Of a DNA stretch of 64,000 bases, positions 43,962 to 52,291 are shown one piece after another; the stretch's first letter is position 1; each line of letters opens with the position of its first letter. A program made the translations under genes and the position numbers. The notes under the pieces are model-generated. The model was not told the origin of the DNA. It saw only the letters and a list, made by a program, of their open reading frames with translations, and did not search any database. The DNA comes from Pseudomonas sp. LS1212 (GTDB lineage Bacteria; Pseudomonadota; Gammaproteobacteria; Pseudomonadales; Pseudomonadaceae), in contig NZ_CP102951.1 in NCBI RefSeq assembly GCF_024741815.1, forward strand, positions 1,339,001 through 1,403,000, read 5' to 3'.

Positions 43962-44001
43962 TTTGCGACAATGTCGCAAAATGTGGTGTCCATGTCGCAA
44001 A
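43962..44001. promoter_or_regulatory. ArgR-type operator upstream of oprD
   Basis: TGTCGC occurs at 43972 and 43993, exactly 21 bases apart, both within ATGTCGCAAA. The first also forms a perfect palindrome TTTGCGACA-A-TGTCGCAAA (43962-43980). The published P. aeruginosa ArgR half-site is TGTCGC-N8-AA with 21-base periodicity, and ArgR is known to induce oprD there. The AA following N8 is imperfect (GT, AC), so the call is good but not certain. Confidence 0.6.
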
Positions 44002-44798
44002 TCACAACTTTTGGTTAAAAGTTGTACAACTACAGCGCAGTTTCCAATGGCTTGAGCATAGAAAGGAATGCTCTATGCCCCCCAACACCGAAAACTCCAT
44101 GGTTACACCGTGCAGCTGTTGTTATTTGTCGCAGAGCTCAACAAGCGTCTTGCCGACCATGTGAGCACTAATGCAACAAGCGTGCACAAAAACGCCGCCG
44201 CTTCACAAAATTTTCACTTTTGCCTTCTCGTGGGCTCAATCCCTCATAAAACCGGGGGTCTAAGAACTTTTGGTTTGGTCTTGACGCGGACGTTCGGATC
44301 AGGCTGGCGCAGGTTTTCAGGCGCAAACGTTACCGTCCTGGCGCCTGGGTTGGGTAATTGGCGGATATTGAGCGCTCTGAGTTTAGCTGGCGAGCTTCAT
44401 TTTGGTGCGAAAAGTAGCGCTTGGGTGGTCGTTCGAAGGTTTCGGAGGTGCAAAAGAGTGGCACGCCGCAGGGCCGGTAACGCGTCAAGCGCGGTCATGG
44501 CAGCTGAAAGGCAGGTGGGTGGAGCGATGACCGTTAGTGCTTTTCCGGTCACAATGTGGGTGCATGGGTTGTGTTGTTCCATTTTGGGGCGTTGTAAGTA
44601 AAAACCGGCTTGCAGCGAGTGCATTCCTGAAAGCGATGTCTGTAGGAAATAACATCGCGCTTGGCCTTTCTTCTTTATTAGATCCTACAACGCAGTGAAC
44701 GGATTGCCGTTCACGGGTATCCTGCAGGTGACAGTCCGCAGGTATGCCTTCAGGCGCTTTTGCGGCGCGTTTAATTTGTTACCCCGGGAGATTTCTAG
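44002..44798. other. Spacer between oprD and the HIT gene
   Basis: About 800 bases between divergent oprD and HIT genes. No supported gene: ORFs here are short or poor in protein-like composition. Near its right end are two inverted repeats in sequence: TGTAGGA (44641) with TCCTACA (44683), and GTGAACGG-ATTG-CCGTTCAC (44695-44714), 85-150 bases before the HIT gene start. They could belong to a structured leader or a small RNA. Confidence 0.5.
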
Positions 44799-45224
44799 GT
44801 GTTTGCTCTGGATTCGCGTCTTCAACAAGATACCCTGCCGATCGGCGACTTCCCGCTGTGCCGTTTGCTGCTGTCCAACGATGCAAACTATCCGTGGTTT
44901 ATCCTGGTTCCTCGCCGAGTGGATATCACTGAACTATTCGAGCTCGATGCCGCCGACCAACTAGCGTTGTGGCAGGAAACTACCGCCCTGGCGGGCAAGC
45001 TGAAGCGAATTTTTGCAGCGGACAAGTTGAATGTGGCCACATTGGGTAATGTGGTCAGTCAGCTGCATATGCATGTCATTGTTCGCCATCGTAATGATGT
45101 GGCCTGGCCGGGGCCTGTATGGGGTCGGCACCCGGCCAAACCCTACACGCCTGAACAGGTTGCTGCCATTCGCGCGCAACTTCAGGGCCAATTGGGTAAT
45201 GACTTTCGTTTTGTGGAGGCTTGA
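44799..45224 (+). CDS. HIT domain protein
   Basis: 141 residues of the histidine-triad nucleotide hydrolase/transferase superfamily. The active-site motif is QLHMHVIVRHRND (about 88-100; HxHxHxx variant with H-M-H-V-I-V). The N-terminus reads MFALDSRLQQDTL. It starts at GTG 44799 with GGGAG 8 bases upstream. slyX follows after 3 bases. Substrate unknown. Confidence 0.88.
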   Translation: MFALDSRLQQDTLPIGDFPLCRLLLSNDANYPWFILVPRRVDITELFELDAADQLALWQETTALAGKLKRIFAADKLNVATLGNVVSQLHMHVIVRHRNDVAWPGPVWGRHPAKPYTPEQVAAIRAQLQGQLGNDFRFVEA

Positions 45225-45227
45225 ATC

Positions 45228-45434
45228 ATGACTCTGGAAGCGCGCGTTACCGAGTTGGAAAGTCGTCTGGCCTTTCAGGATGACACGATCCAGGCGCTCA
45301 ACGATGTGCTGGTTGAGCAGCAGCGTGTGGTCGAGCGTCTGCAGCTTCAGATGGCGGCATTGCTCAAGCGTCACGAGGAGATGATGGGGCAGTTTGAAAG
45401 CGCTGAAGAGGAGGCGCCGCCGCCTCATTATTAA
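45228..45434 (+). CDS. slyX: SlyX-like coiled-coil protein
   Basis: A 68-residue protein, nearly all coiled coil: TLEARVTELESRLAFQDDTI, then ALNDVLVEQQRVVERLQLQM with clear heptads, ending in PPHY, a SlyX hallmark. Function unknown. Begins 3 bases after the HIT gene and ends at a bidirectional terminator. Confidence 0.92.
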   Translation: MTLEARVTELESRLAFQDDTIQALNDVLVEQQRVVERLQLQMAALLKRHEEMMGQFESAEEEAPPPHY

Positions 45435-45452
45435 TAGCCGGTTTGGCCGGGC

Positions 45453-45492
45453 AAAAAAAACCGCGAGCAGCAGGCTGCATCGCGGTTTTTTT
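45453..45492. terminator. Bidirectional terminator between slyX and the cold-shock gene
   Basis: CCGCGA (45461-45466) pairs with TCGCGG (45480-45485), with an inner GCAG/CTGC stem, flanked by eight A and seven T. Serves both convergent genes. Confidence 0.9.
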
Positions 45493-45503
45493 ATGCGCGC
45501 AGG

Positions 45504-46109
45504 TCAGCGCCGGGCGGGTGCGGCGATCACGTCTTCGGCTTGCAGGCCTTTGTCGCGGTTCATCACCGAAAACTCGACGCGTTGGCCTTCGACCAGTACG
45601 CGGTGGCCTTCACCACGGATTGCACGAAAGTGCACGAAGATGTCGTCGCCCGAATCGCGTGAAATGAAGCCGAATCCTTTCGAGGTGTTAAACCATTTGA
45701 CCGTACCGGTATCGCGGTTGCTCATGTCGTAGCTGGGAGCGGCGCTGCTGGTGCGGTGGGATGGGTAAAAGCTGATGGCCAGATGGAGAATCACGGCGGC
45801 CACTGCGCTCAGCAGGCTGAACAGGGTGGCAGGTTGGCCGGCCATTTCCAGTTGAGCAAGCAGAGTCAGCGTTTGCAGTACGACCGCGAGGACCAAAAGC
45901 GCGCTGACAAGGTTTTGCAGCTGGTGGCGCGGGCCTTTGTTTCTGTGCGGGATGACTGGAGCGAGGATCAGATTGAGCAGGCCGAACAGGGCCAGGTACA
46001 GAGCGTCGGGTTGTTGCAGGTAGGGAGCGGCGTCAACGGTTTGCAGGCTGGGGACAAAGGACAGCAGCAAAGCGGCGGCGCCCGTCAGGAGGTGGACGAT
46101 TTTCAACAT
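45504..46109 (-). CDS. Membrane-anchored cold-shock domain protein
   Basis: 201 residues: four hydrophobic segments at about 3-21, 35-54, 65-87 and 95-114, a short linker, then a full cold-shock domain at about 133-198 with RNP1 KGFGFIS (144-150) and RNP2 DIFVHF (156-161). The domain should bind single-stranded nucleic acid on the cytoplasmic face of the inner membrane. Similar proteins exist in Pseudomonas (PA0961-like), but the function of the membrane part is unknown. Confidence 0.85.
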   Translation of the reverse strand: MLKIVHLLTGAAALLLSFVPSLQTVDAAPYLQQPDALYLALFGLLNLILAPVIPHRNKGPRHQLQNLVSALLVLAVVLQTLTLLAQLEMAGQPATLFSLLSAVAAVILHLAISFYPSHRTSSAAPSYDMSNRDTGTVKWFNTSKGFGFISRDSGDDIFVHFRAIRGEGHRVLVEGQRVEFSVMNRDKGLQAEDVIAAPARR

Positions 46110-46470
46110 TTTATTTGACTCACGTTAAGGCAGATCACAGGAAGAGCTGAGCTCACGATGCAAGCCCCTGGATAAAAATGAGGGGTGGCAGGCGTGGGTA
46201 AAGTCAGCCTATGCGTCACCATCAGGATGATCGGTGGCGACGGCACGATGTCTATTTAACAGCAAAGCCTTGGCCTACTCAAATCAGGCGCCTGGCCGGC
46301 TGTCCTGGGGAAGGGCGGAGCCCGGCTTTGCGGGGCGAAATCTGACCGGCGTCAAGTGAGAAATGGATTAACCGGGTGTCGGCCCCCGACAAAGGCTGCG
46401 CGCTTCCCGGACTCTTGCTAGAGTGGGTCCGCACCTGCTTGGTGAAGACCATCATATGAAGGGGAATTAT
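46110..46470. other. Divergent promoter region of the cold-shock and Dps-like genes
   Basis: About 360 bases with no gene. It must hold the promoters of the two divergent stress-related genes. I see no convincing operator or hairpin with T-run, apart from an AAGGGG ribosome site (46459-46464) for the Dps-like gene. Confidence 0.45.
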
Positions 46471-46944
46471 ATGGCAATCGATATCGGTATCAGTGAAGAA
46501 GATCGCAAATCGATCGTGGAAGGTTTGTCTCGTCTGTTGTCGGATACTTATGTGCTGTATCTTAAAACGCACAACTTCCACTGGAATGTCAGTGGCCCAA
46601 TGTTTCGCACCTTGCACTTGATGTTCGAAGAGCAATACAACGAATTGGCCCTGGCGGTCGATTCGATCGCCGAGCGTATCCGTGCGCTGGGCTTCCCTGC
46701 GCCGGGAACTTATTCCACCTATGCTCGACTTTCCTCGATCAAGGAAGAAGAGGGTGTGCCTGCCGCCGAAGATATGATCAAGCAATTGGTGCAGGGGCAG
46801 GAAGCTGTTGTGCGTACAGCGCGTGGTATCTTTCCGTTGCTCGATAAGGTCAGTGATGAGCCTACCGCGGATTTGTTGACTCAGCGCATGCAAGTGCACG
46901 AGAAAACAGCGTGGATGTTGCGCGCTCTGCTTGAGGGTAACTAA
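46471..46944 (+). CDS. Dps family protein (DNA-binding/iron-storage stress protein)
   Basis: 157 residues of the ferritin-like Dps family, which oxidise and store iron and protect DNA. The ferroxidase-site helix pair is visible: THNFHWNVSGPMFRTLHLMF (about 37-56, with the H residue of HWNV) and EEQYNELALAVDSIAERIRA (about 57-76). The C-terminus is short, without a lysine tail. Start ATG 46471 has AAGGGG 6 bases upstream; two earlier in-frame ATGs are less likely. Similar to P. aeruginosa PA0962. Confidence 0.9.
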   Translation: MAIDIGISEEDRKSIVEGLSRLLSDTYVLYLKTHNFHWNVSGPMFRTLHLMFEEQYNELALAVDSIAERIRALGFPAPGTYSTYARLSSIKEEEGVPAAEDMIKQLVQGQEAVVRTARGIFPLLDKVSDEPTADLLTQRMQVHEKTAWMLRALLEGN

Positions 46945-47169
46945 GTCGTCAATAGTATGCTCGTGCCGTCGACCCAGCCCTGAGGGTTTGAGGTCCGGCA
47001 AGGGTGGCTGGCAAGGGTTCAAGCCTGTTTTCGGGGTTTGGGCCCTTTTTTTGGCCTTTGGAGGCCGGGATTCGCGCGCAAGGCTTGAATCGCCAGCGAT
47101 AGGTATCGCACCCCTCTGCCCGACTGTCAGTGTGTGCTGTAACACTATTCAGTGTTGTTGGTAGTCCCT

Positions 47170-47468
47170 TTGTTAGTCGCATGGCCTGTTGCGGTCGTGA
47201 CGACTTTATTTTCGTGTGTGTGGTAAAAAATTATCGCCATTACTTTTTTTGATAATTTTATATTTTTTTGTTTGAAGGTTTTGTTGGGTGGTTTTAGATG
47301 GCGTGGCGGGTGCTGAAGTCTTGGTGTTTTTATGGATGCGTCCTACGTTCATAGTTATTTGTTCTGCTGGATGTAAATATTTCGTTAATGTTTTATAGCG
47401 GTGTGTCGATGCGAGATCGTCGTTTAACTAATTTTTTTTGACTGTGGTATCAAGTGAATGGTGTATAT
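47170..47468. other. AT-rich island upstream of the RHH gene
   Basis: Several hundred bases far richer in A and T than the rest of the window, with runs of T (for example at 47245-47275 and 47432-47440) and no supported ORF. Such islands are typical binding regions for MvaT/MvaU-type xenogeneic silencers. The promoter of the following RHH gene must lie within it. Confidence 0.6.
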
Positions 47469-47786
47469 ATGTCTCAAGTATTTGAACGCGTTGGCAGAGG
47501 AGCGGGCAAGCTGGTCAAGGTTGGTATCGATCCTTTTGTCGAGGATTTTAACATGGGGCTGGCCGAGCCCCATTCCAGGTCGGTGCGGCTTAATGGTTTT
47601 GCGACCTGTTTGCGCCTCGAGGAAGTGTATTGGAAAATTCTGGAAAGGATTGCCAAGGCCAATGATTGTTCCGTCAATGCGATTCTGTCCTACGTTGACA
47701 GGGAAGTGCACCTGCGTTACGGCGGGGTCAAGAATTTCAGCGGGCTCATTCGGGTGGTGTGTGTGGTGCACCTGTTGAATCCTTAG
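47469..47786 (+). CDS. Ribbon-helix-helix domain protein
   Basis: 105 residues. The C-terminal half matches the ribbon-helix-helix (RHH_4) type: SRSVRLNGFATCLRLEEVYW, then KILERIAKANDCSVNAILSY (about 60-79), with the N-terminal strand that would contact DNA. Start ATG 47469 (MSQVFERVGRG) lacks a clear ribosome site. The gene follows an AT-rich island and its own third codon positions look less GC-rich than its neighbours, which may mark acquired DNA. Probably a DNA-binding regulator; target unknown. Confidence 0.78.
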   Translation: MSQVFERVGRGAGKLVKVGIDPFVEDFNMGLAEPHSRSVRLNGFATCLRLEEVYWKILERIAKANDCSVNAILSYVDREVHLRYGGVKNFSGLIRVVCVVHLLNP

Positions 47787-47956
47787 CTTGGCTACGGTCC
47801 AGAGCGCTGGAGAGGGGGTTCGGCAAGGCGGGCGGGATGAATGGGCAGGGTCTGTTATGCTCGGCGGCTGCACAGGTCCCGTTAACCATATATAATCTCG
47901 CCCTTTGCCGCCCTGCGCGGTCAGCGCTGTGGTTAATAGGTTGCCGAGACATCCCC

Positions 47957-48178
47957 ATGCCCATGTATGACTATCAATGTGCTTCCTGCGGTCACCAGAT
48001 GGAAGTCATTCAAAAAATCAGCGATTCGCCGAAGACCGACTGCCCTGCCTGCCAGGCACCGGCACTCAAGAAAATGCTCTCCATGCCGGGCTTTCGCCTG
48101 AGCGGTACCGGCTGGTACGAAACCGATTTCAAGACCGGCGCGAAAAAGAACCTTGCGGGCGGCGACAAGTCCGATTGA
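47957..48178 (+). CDS. FmdB family zinc-ribbon protein
   Basis: 73 residues starting MPMYDYQCASCGH, the usual MPxYDYxC start of the FmdB family. One zinc ribbon is formed by C8-x2-C11 and C29-x2-C32 (CPAC). The tail is Gly/Lys-rich. Role unknown; a regulatory or metallochaperone role is often proposed. It lies just upstream of aspS, as in other pseudomonads. Confidence 0.92.
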   Translation: MPMYDYQCASCGHQMEVIQKISDSPKTDCPACQAPALKKMLSMPGFRLSGTGWYETDFKTGAKKNLAGGDKSD

Positions 48179-48272
48179 GTTGAACTGCACCAGCAGGGTC
48201 TTGCACTATAACGCCCGCCGGGCGTGCCAGGCCTCCACCGAATTCTGAATTACGAGAAGTGAAACCACTATC

Positions 48273-50048
48273 ATGATGCGCAGCCATTATTGCGGCCAAC
48301 TGAACGAAAGCCTGGACGGCCAGGAAATTACCCTTTGCGGATGGGTCCATCGCCGTCGCGATCATGGCGGGGTGATTTTCCTCGATATCCGCGATCGTGA
48401 AGGTCTGGCCCAGGTGGTGTTCGACCCGGATCGCGCCGATACCTTCGCTGCCGCCGACCGTGTGCGCAGCGAGTATGTGGTCAAGGTCACCGGCAAGGTC
48501 CGCCTGCGTCCGGCCGGAGCCGTCAACGCCAACATGGCGTCCGGTGCCATCGAGGTACTGGGTTATGAGCTGGAAGTACTGAACGAAGCGGAAACGCCGC
48601 CGTTCCCGCTCAACGAATACTCCGAAATCGGTGAAGAGACGCGCCTGCGCTATCGCTTCATCGACCTGCGTCGCCCGGAAATGGCTGAAAAGCTGCGCCT
48701 GCGCTCGCGCATGACGACGAGCATCCGTCGTTACCTGGACGAGAACGGTTTCCTCGACGTCGAGACGCCGATCCTGACCCGCGCCACCCCGGAAGGCGCA
48801 CGTGACTACCTGGTGCCGAGCCGGACCCACGCCGGCAGCTTCTTCGCCCTGCCGCAATCGCCGCAACTGTTCAAGCAGTTGCTGATGGTCGCCGGCTTCG
48901 ATCGTTACTACCAGATCGCCAAGTGCTTCCGCGACGAAGACCTGCGTGCCGACCGCCAGCCGGAATTCACCCAGATCGACATCGAAACCAGCTTCCTCAA
49001 CGAAGCCGACATCATTGGCCTCACCGAAGGCATGATCCGCAACCTGTTCAAGGAAGTGCTGGGTCTGGAGTTCGGCGAGTTCCCGCACATGACCTTCGAA
49101 GAAGCCATGCGTCGTTACGGTTCCGACAAGCCGGACCTGCGTATCCCGCTGGAACTGGTCGACGTCGCCGACCAGCTCAAGGCAGTGGACTTCAAGGTCT
49201 TCAGTGGCCCGGCCAACGATCCGAAATGCCGCGTTGCAGCACTGCGCGTACCGGGCGGGGCAAGCATGCCGCGCAGCCGTATCGACGACTACACCAAGTT
49301 CGTCGGCATCTATGGTGCCAAGGGCCTGGCGTACATCAAGGTCAACGAGCGTGCCAAGGGCGTCGAAGGCTTGCAGTCGCCGATCGTCAAGAACATCCCG
49401 GAAGAAAACCTGAACGTGATCCTCGATCGCGTCGGTGCGGTCGATGGCGATATCGTCTTCTTCGGTGCCGACAAGGCCAAGATCGTCAGCGAAGCCTTGG
49501 GTGCACTGCGGATCAAGGTCGGTAACGATTTCAACCTGCATACCTGCGAATGGGCGCCGATGTGGGTCGTCGACTTCCCGATGTTCGAAGAGAACGACGA
49601 CGGCAGCTTCACCGCGCTGCACCACCCGTTCACTGCACCGAAGTGCTCGCCGGAGGAGCTGGAAGCCAACCCGCTTACCGCTCTGTCCCGTGCCTACGAC
49701 ATGGTGCTCAACGGCACTGAGCTGGGTGGCGGTTCGATTCGTATCCACCACAAGGAAATGCAGCAGGCTGTATTCCGTCTGCTGGGTATCGGCGAGGAAG
49801 AGCAGGAAGAGAAGTTCGGCTTCCTGCTCGACGCGCTGAAGTACGGTGCACCACCCCACGGTGGCCTGGCCTTCGGCCTGGACCGCCTGGTGATGCTGAT
49901 GACCGGCGCCCAGTCGATTCGTGAAGTGATCGCATTCCCGAAAACCCAGAGCGCGGCCTGCGTCATGACCCAGGCCCCGGGGCACGTGGATGCCAAGGCG
50001 TTGCGCGAGCTGCACATCCGCCTGCGCGAACAGCCGAAGGCTGAGTAA
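48273..50048 (+). CDS. aspS: Aspartyl-tRNA synthetase (Asp/Asn type)
   Basis: 591 residues: N-terminal OB-fold anticodon-binding domain (about 1-105), class II catalytic core with the bacterial GAD insertion (about 290-420). Motif 2 is FRDEDLRADRQPEFTQID and motif 3 FGLDRLVMLMTG. In Pseudomonas AspRS is non-discriminating and also forms Asp-tRNA(Asn) for later amidation, a property known from the genus and not visible here. Followed by a long hairpin before yebC. Confidence 0.98.
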   Translation: MMRSHYCGQLNESLDGQEITLCGWVHRRRDHGGVIFLDIRDREGLAQVVFDPDRADTFAAADRVRSEYVVKVTGKVRLRPAGAVNANMASGAIEVLGYELEVLNEAETPPFPLNEYSEIGEETRLRYRFIDLRRPEMAEKLRLRSRMTTSIRRYLDENGFLDVETPILTRATPEGARDYLVPSRTHAGSFFALPQSPQLFKQLLMVAGFDRYYQIAKCFRDEDLRADRQPEFTQIDIETSFLNEADIIGLTEGMIRNLFKEVLGLEFGEFPHMTFEEAMRRYGSDKPDLRIPLELVDVADQLKAVDFKVFSGPANDPKCRVAALRVPGGASMPRSRIDDYTKFVGIYGAKGLAYIKVNERAKGVEGLQSPIVKNIPEENLNVILDRVGAVDGDIVFFGADKAKIVSEALGALRIKVGNDFNLHTCEWAPMWVVDFPMFEENDDGSFTALHHPFTAPKCSPEELEANPLTALSRAYDMVLNGTELGGGSIRIHHKEMQQAVFRLLGIGEEEQEEKFGFLLDALKYGAPPHGGLAFGLDRLVMLMTGAQSIREVIAFPKTQSAACVMTQAPGHVDAKALRELHIRLREQPKAE

Positions 50049-50056
50049 GCCTGAGC

Positions 50057-50104
50057 GCAAGGCGCATCGAGAGGTGCGCCTTGCCTTCGGCTCGAGATTT
50101 TTTG
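50057..50104 (+). terminator. Hairpin after aspS
   Basis: GCAAGGCGCA (50057-50066) pairs perfectly with TGCGCCTTGC (50075-50084). The T-run (GATTTTTTTG) comes only about 14 bases later, so it may be a weak terminator or an mRNA-stabilising hairpin. Confidence 0.45.
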
Positions 50105-50165
50105 TTGCAGGCCTGCGCCATGGTGCGAGGCGGGCAATGTTTCAAAGAGAATTTGGAGCGAGTTT

Positions 50166-50912
50166 ATGGCAGGTCATTCCAAGTGGGCGAACATCAAGCA
50201 CCGCAAAGAGCGCCAGGATGCCAAGAGGGGCAAGATCTTCACCAAGTGGATTCGTGAACTGACAGTCGCAGCCCGTCAGGGCGGCGGTGATCCAGGCTCC
50301 AACCCACGTCTGCGCCTGGCTCTGGACAAGGCGCTGGGCGCCAACATGAGCCGCGACATCATCGATCGCGCCATTGCTCGTGGCACCGGTGCCGCTGGCA
50401 GTGATGACGTTGTCGAGCTCACCTACGAAGGTTACGGCCCCCATGGCGTGGCAGTGATGGTCGAATGCATGACCGACAACCGCAACCGGACTGCCGCTGC
50501 CGTGCGTCATGCGTTCAGCAAGTGCGGGGGCAACCTCGGTACCGATGGTTCGGTGGCCTATCTGTTCGAGCGCAAGGGGCAGATCTCCTTCGCGTCGGGC
50601 GTTGACGAAGACGCCATCATGGAAGCGGCCATGGAAGCCGACGCCGATGATGTCGTGGCCAACGAAGATGGCTCGATCGACGTGTTCACCTCGTTTTCCG
50701 GGTTCTACGCTGTGCGCCATGCGCTGGAAGCAGCGGGTTTCAAGGCTTGCGATGCCGAGATCGTCATGCTTCCGACCACCAGCGCCGAACTGGATCTGGA
50801 GGGCGCCGAGAAGGTGCTCAAGCTGATCGATATGCTCGAAGACCTGGATGACGTGCAGAATGTCTACTCCAATGCGGACATTCCCGAGTCGGTGGCAGCG
50901 CAGCTCGGCTGA
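50166..50912 (+). CDS. yebC: YebC/PmpR family DNA-binding regulatory protein
   Basis: 248 residues of the YebC family: MAGHSKWANIKHRKERQDAK start, and the three-domain fold of the family throughout. In P. aeruginosa the homologue PmpR represses the pqsR quorum-sensing gene; some family members also help ribosomes at proline stretches. It precedes ruvC in the conserved yebC-ruvCAB order. Confidence 0.96.
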   Translation: MAGHSKWANIKHRKERQDAKRGKIFTKWIRELTVAARQGGGDPGSNPRLRLALDKALGANMSRDIIDRAIARGTGAAGSDDVVELTYEGYGPHGVAVMVECMTDNRNRTAAAVRHAFSKCGGNLGTDGSVAYLFERKGQISFASGVDEDAIMEAAMEADADDVVANEDGSIDVFTSFSGFYAVRHALEAAGFKACDAEIVMLPTTSAELDLEGAEKVLKLIDMLEDLDDVQNVYSNADIPESVAAQLG

Positions 50913-51041
50913 TCCACTTGCGATACTCTTGAAGCCGGATGTGCAGGGCGGTGATGAACTCACGGCCGTGCACCTCCGGCTTCTGCCTTCAAGCTGTTCC
51001 GGCTGTTGCCGGCAGGCGTCATCTCTTAAGCTGCAGGCGTT

Positions 51042-51566
51042 ATGACTCTTATTCTTGGTATCGACCCCGGCTCGCGAATTACCGGTTATGGCGTGGTCCG
51101 CGACAGCGGGCGTGGCTGCGAGTATGTTGCCTCCGGGTGCATCCGCACGGGCAGCGGCTTGCTGCATGAGCGTTTGCAGATCGTTTATCGTGGCGTGCGT
51201 GAAGTGATCCAGACATACGGCCCGGTGACAATGGGTATCGAAAAGGTATTCATGGCGCGCAACGCCGACTCGGCGCTCAAGCTGGGCCAGGCCCGTGGTG
51301 CCGCGATTGTCGCTGCGGCAGAAGAGGCGCTGGAAATCGCCGAGTACACGGCAACTCAGGTAAAGCAGGCAGTGGTCGGTACCGGTGGTGCCAATAAAGA
51401 GCAGGTGCAGATGATGGTCATGCATATGCTGAAATTGACGCAAAAGCCGCAGATCGATGCCTCCGATGCGCTGGCCATCGCCTTGTGCCATGCCCATACG
51501 CGCTCAAGCCTCATACCCCATGGCTTGAGCGGCGCACGAAGCCGCGGTGGGCGCCTGAGGCTCTGA
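51042..51566 (+). CDS. ruvC: Holliday junction resolvase RuvC
   Basis: Cleaves Holliday junctions at the end of recombination. 174 residues; catalytic carboxylates in LGIDPGSRITGYG (Asp7), GIEKVFMARN (Glu) and DASDALAIALCH (two Asp). A 116-base gap separates it from ruvA. Confidence 0.97.
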   Translation: MTLILGIDPGSRITGYGVVRDSGRGCEYVASGCIRTGSGLLHERLQIVYRGVREVIQTYGPVTMGIEKVFMARNADSALKLGQARGAAIVAAAEEALEIAEYTATQVKQAVVGTGGANKEQVQMMVMHMLKLTQKPQIDASDALAIALCHAHTRSSLIPHGLSGARSRGGRLRL

Positions 51567-51682
51567 TAGATTGCCTTAAACATTTTTGCTTGCAGGTCTG
51601 CCCAGGCCTGCAATGATGGCGAGCGAGCTTGCCGCAATTGATTGGCCCGCCGTTGCGCGTGGCCATGAGAAAGGACCTGAAC

Positions 51683-52291
51683 GTGATTGGACGCTTGCGC
51701 GGTACCCTGGCTGAGAAGCAGCCGCCGCACCTGATTCTTGATGTCAACGGCCTGGGCTATGAGCTTGAAGTGCCCATGACCACGCTCTATCGGCTGCCGT
51801 CGGTCGGGGAGCCGGTGACCTTGCATACGCATCTGGTCGTGCGTGAAGACGCTCAGTTGCTCTACGGCTTCTATGAAAAGCGTGAGCGCGAGCTGTTTCG
51901 CGAGCTGATCCGTCTCAATGGCGTGGGGCCGAAGTTGGCGCTGGCCTTGATGTCCGGCCTCGACGTCGATGAACTGGTACGCTGCGTCCAGGCGCAGGAT
52001 ACCTCGGCGCTGGTAAAGGTCCCGGGCGTGGGCAAGAAAACCGCCGAACGCCTGTTGGTAGAGCTCAAGGACCGCTTCAAGGCCTGGGAAACCGTGCCGA
52101 GCATGTTTGCGCTCGTACCGAACGGCCCGCAGCCGGTGGCGCAGGTTTCCAGTGCCGAGAGCGATGCGGTGAGCGCCCTGATTTCCCTGGGCTACAAGCC
52201 GCAGGAAGCCAGTCGCGCCGTCGCGGCTATCGATGGCAAGGGCTTGAGCAGCGAGGAATTGATTCGCCGCTCCCTTAAGGGAATGATTTAA
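51683..52291 (+). CDS. ruvA: Holliday junction branch-migration protein RuvA
   Basis: Tetramer that binds the junction and loads RuvB. 202 residues from GTG 51683 (family start MIGRLRGTL), with AAGGA seven bases upstream; the in-frame ORF to the left is not used. N-terminal OB fold, two helix-hairpin-helix motifs (RLNGVGPKLALALMS and KVPGVGKKTAERLL) and the flexible C-terminal RuvB-binding domain. ruvB starts on the next base. Confidence 0.97.
   Translation: MIGRLRGTLAEKQPPHLILDVNGLGYELEVPMTTLYRLPSVGEPVTLHTHLVVREDAQLLYGFYEKRERELFRELIRLNGVGPKLALALMSGLDVDELVRCVQAQDTSALVKVPGVGKKTAERLLVELKDRFKAWETVPSMFALVPNGPQPVAQVSSAESDAVSALISLGYKPQEASRAVAAIDGKGLSSEELIRRSLKGMI

Noticed and set aside
44068..44601. 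177-codon plus-strand ORF in the oprD-HIT spacer
   Set aside because: Composition is not protein-like, no ribosome site, no recognisable domain.
48129..50060. 643-codon minus-strand ORF opposite aspS
   Set aside because: Codon-structure mirror of a high-GC gene; the plus-strand aspS is certain and the antisense has no family features.
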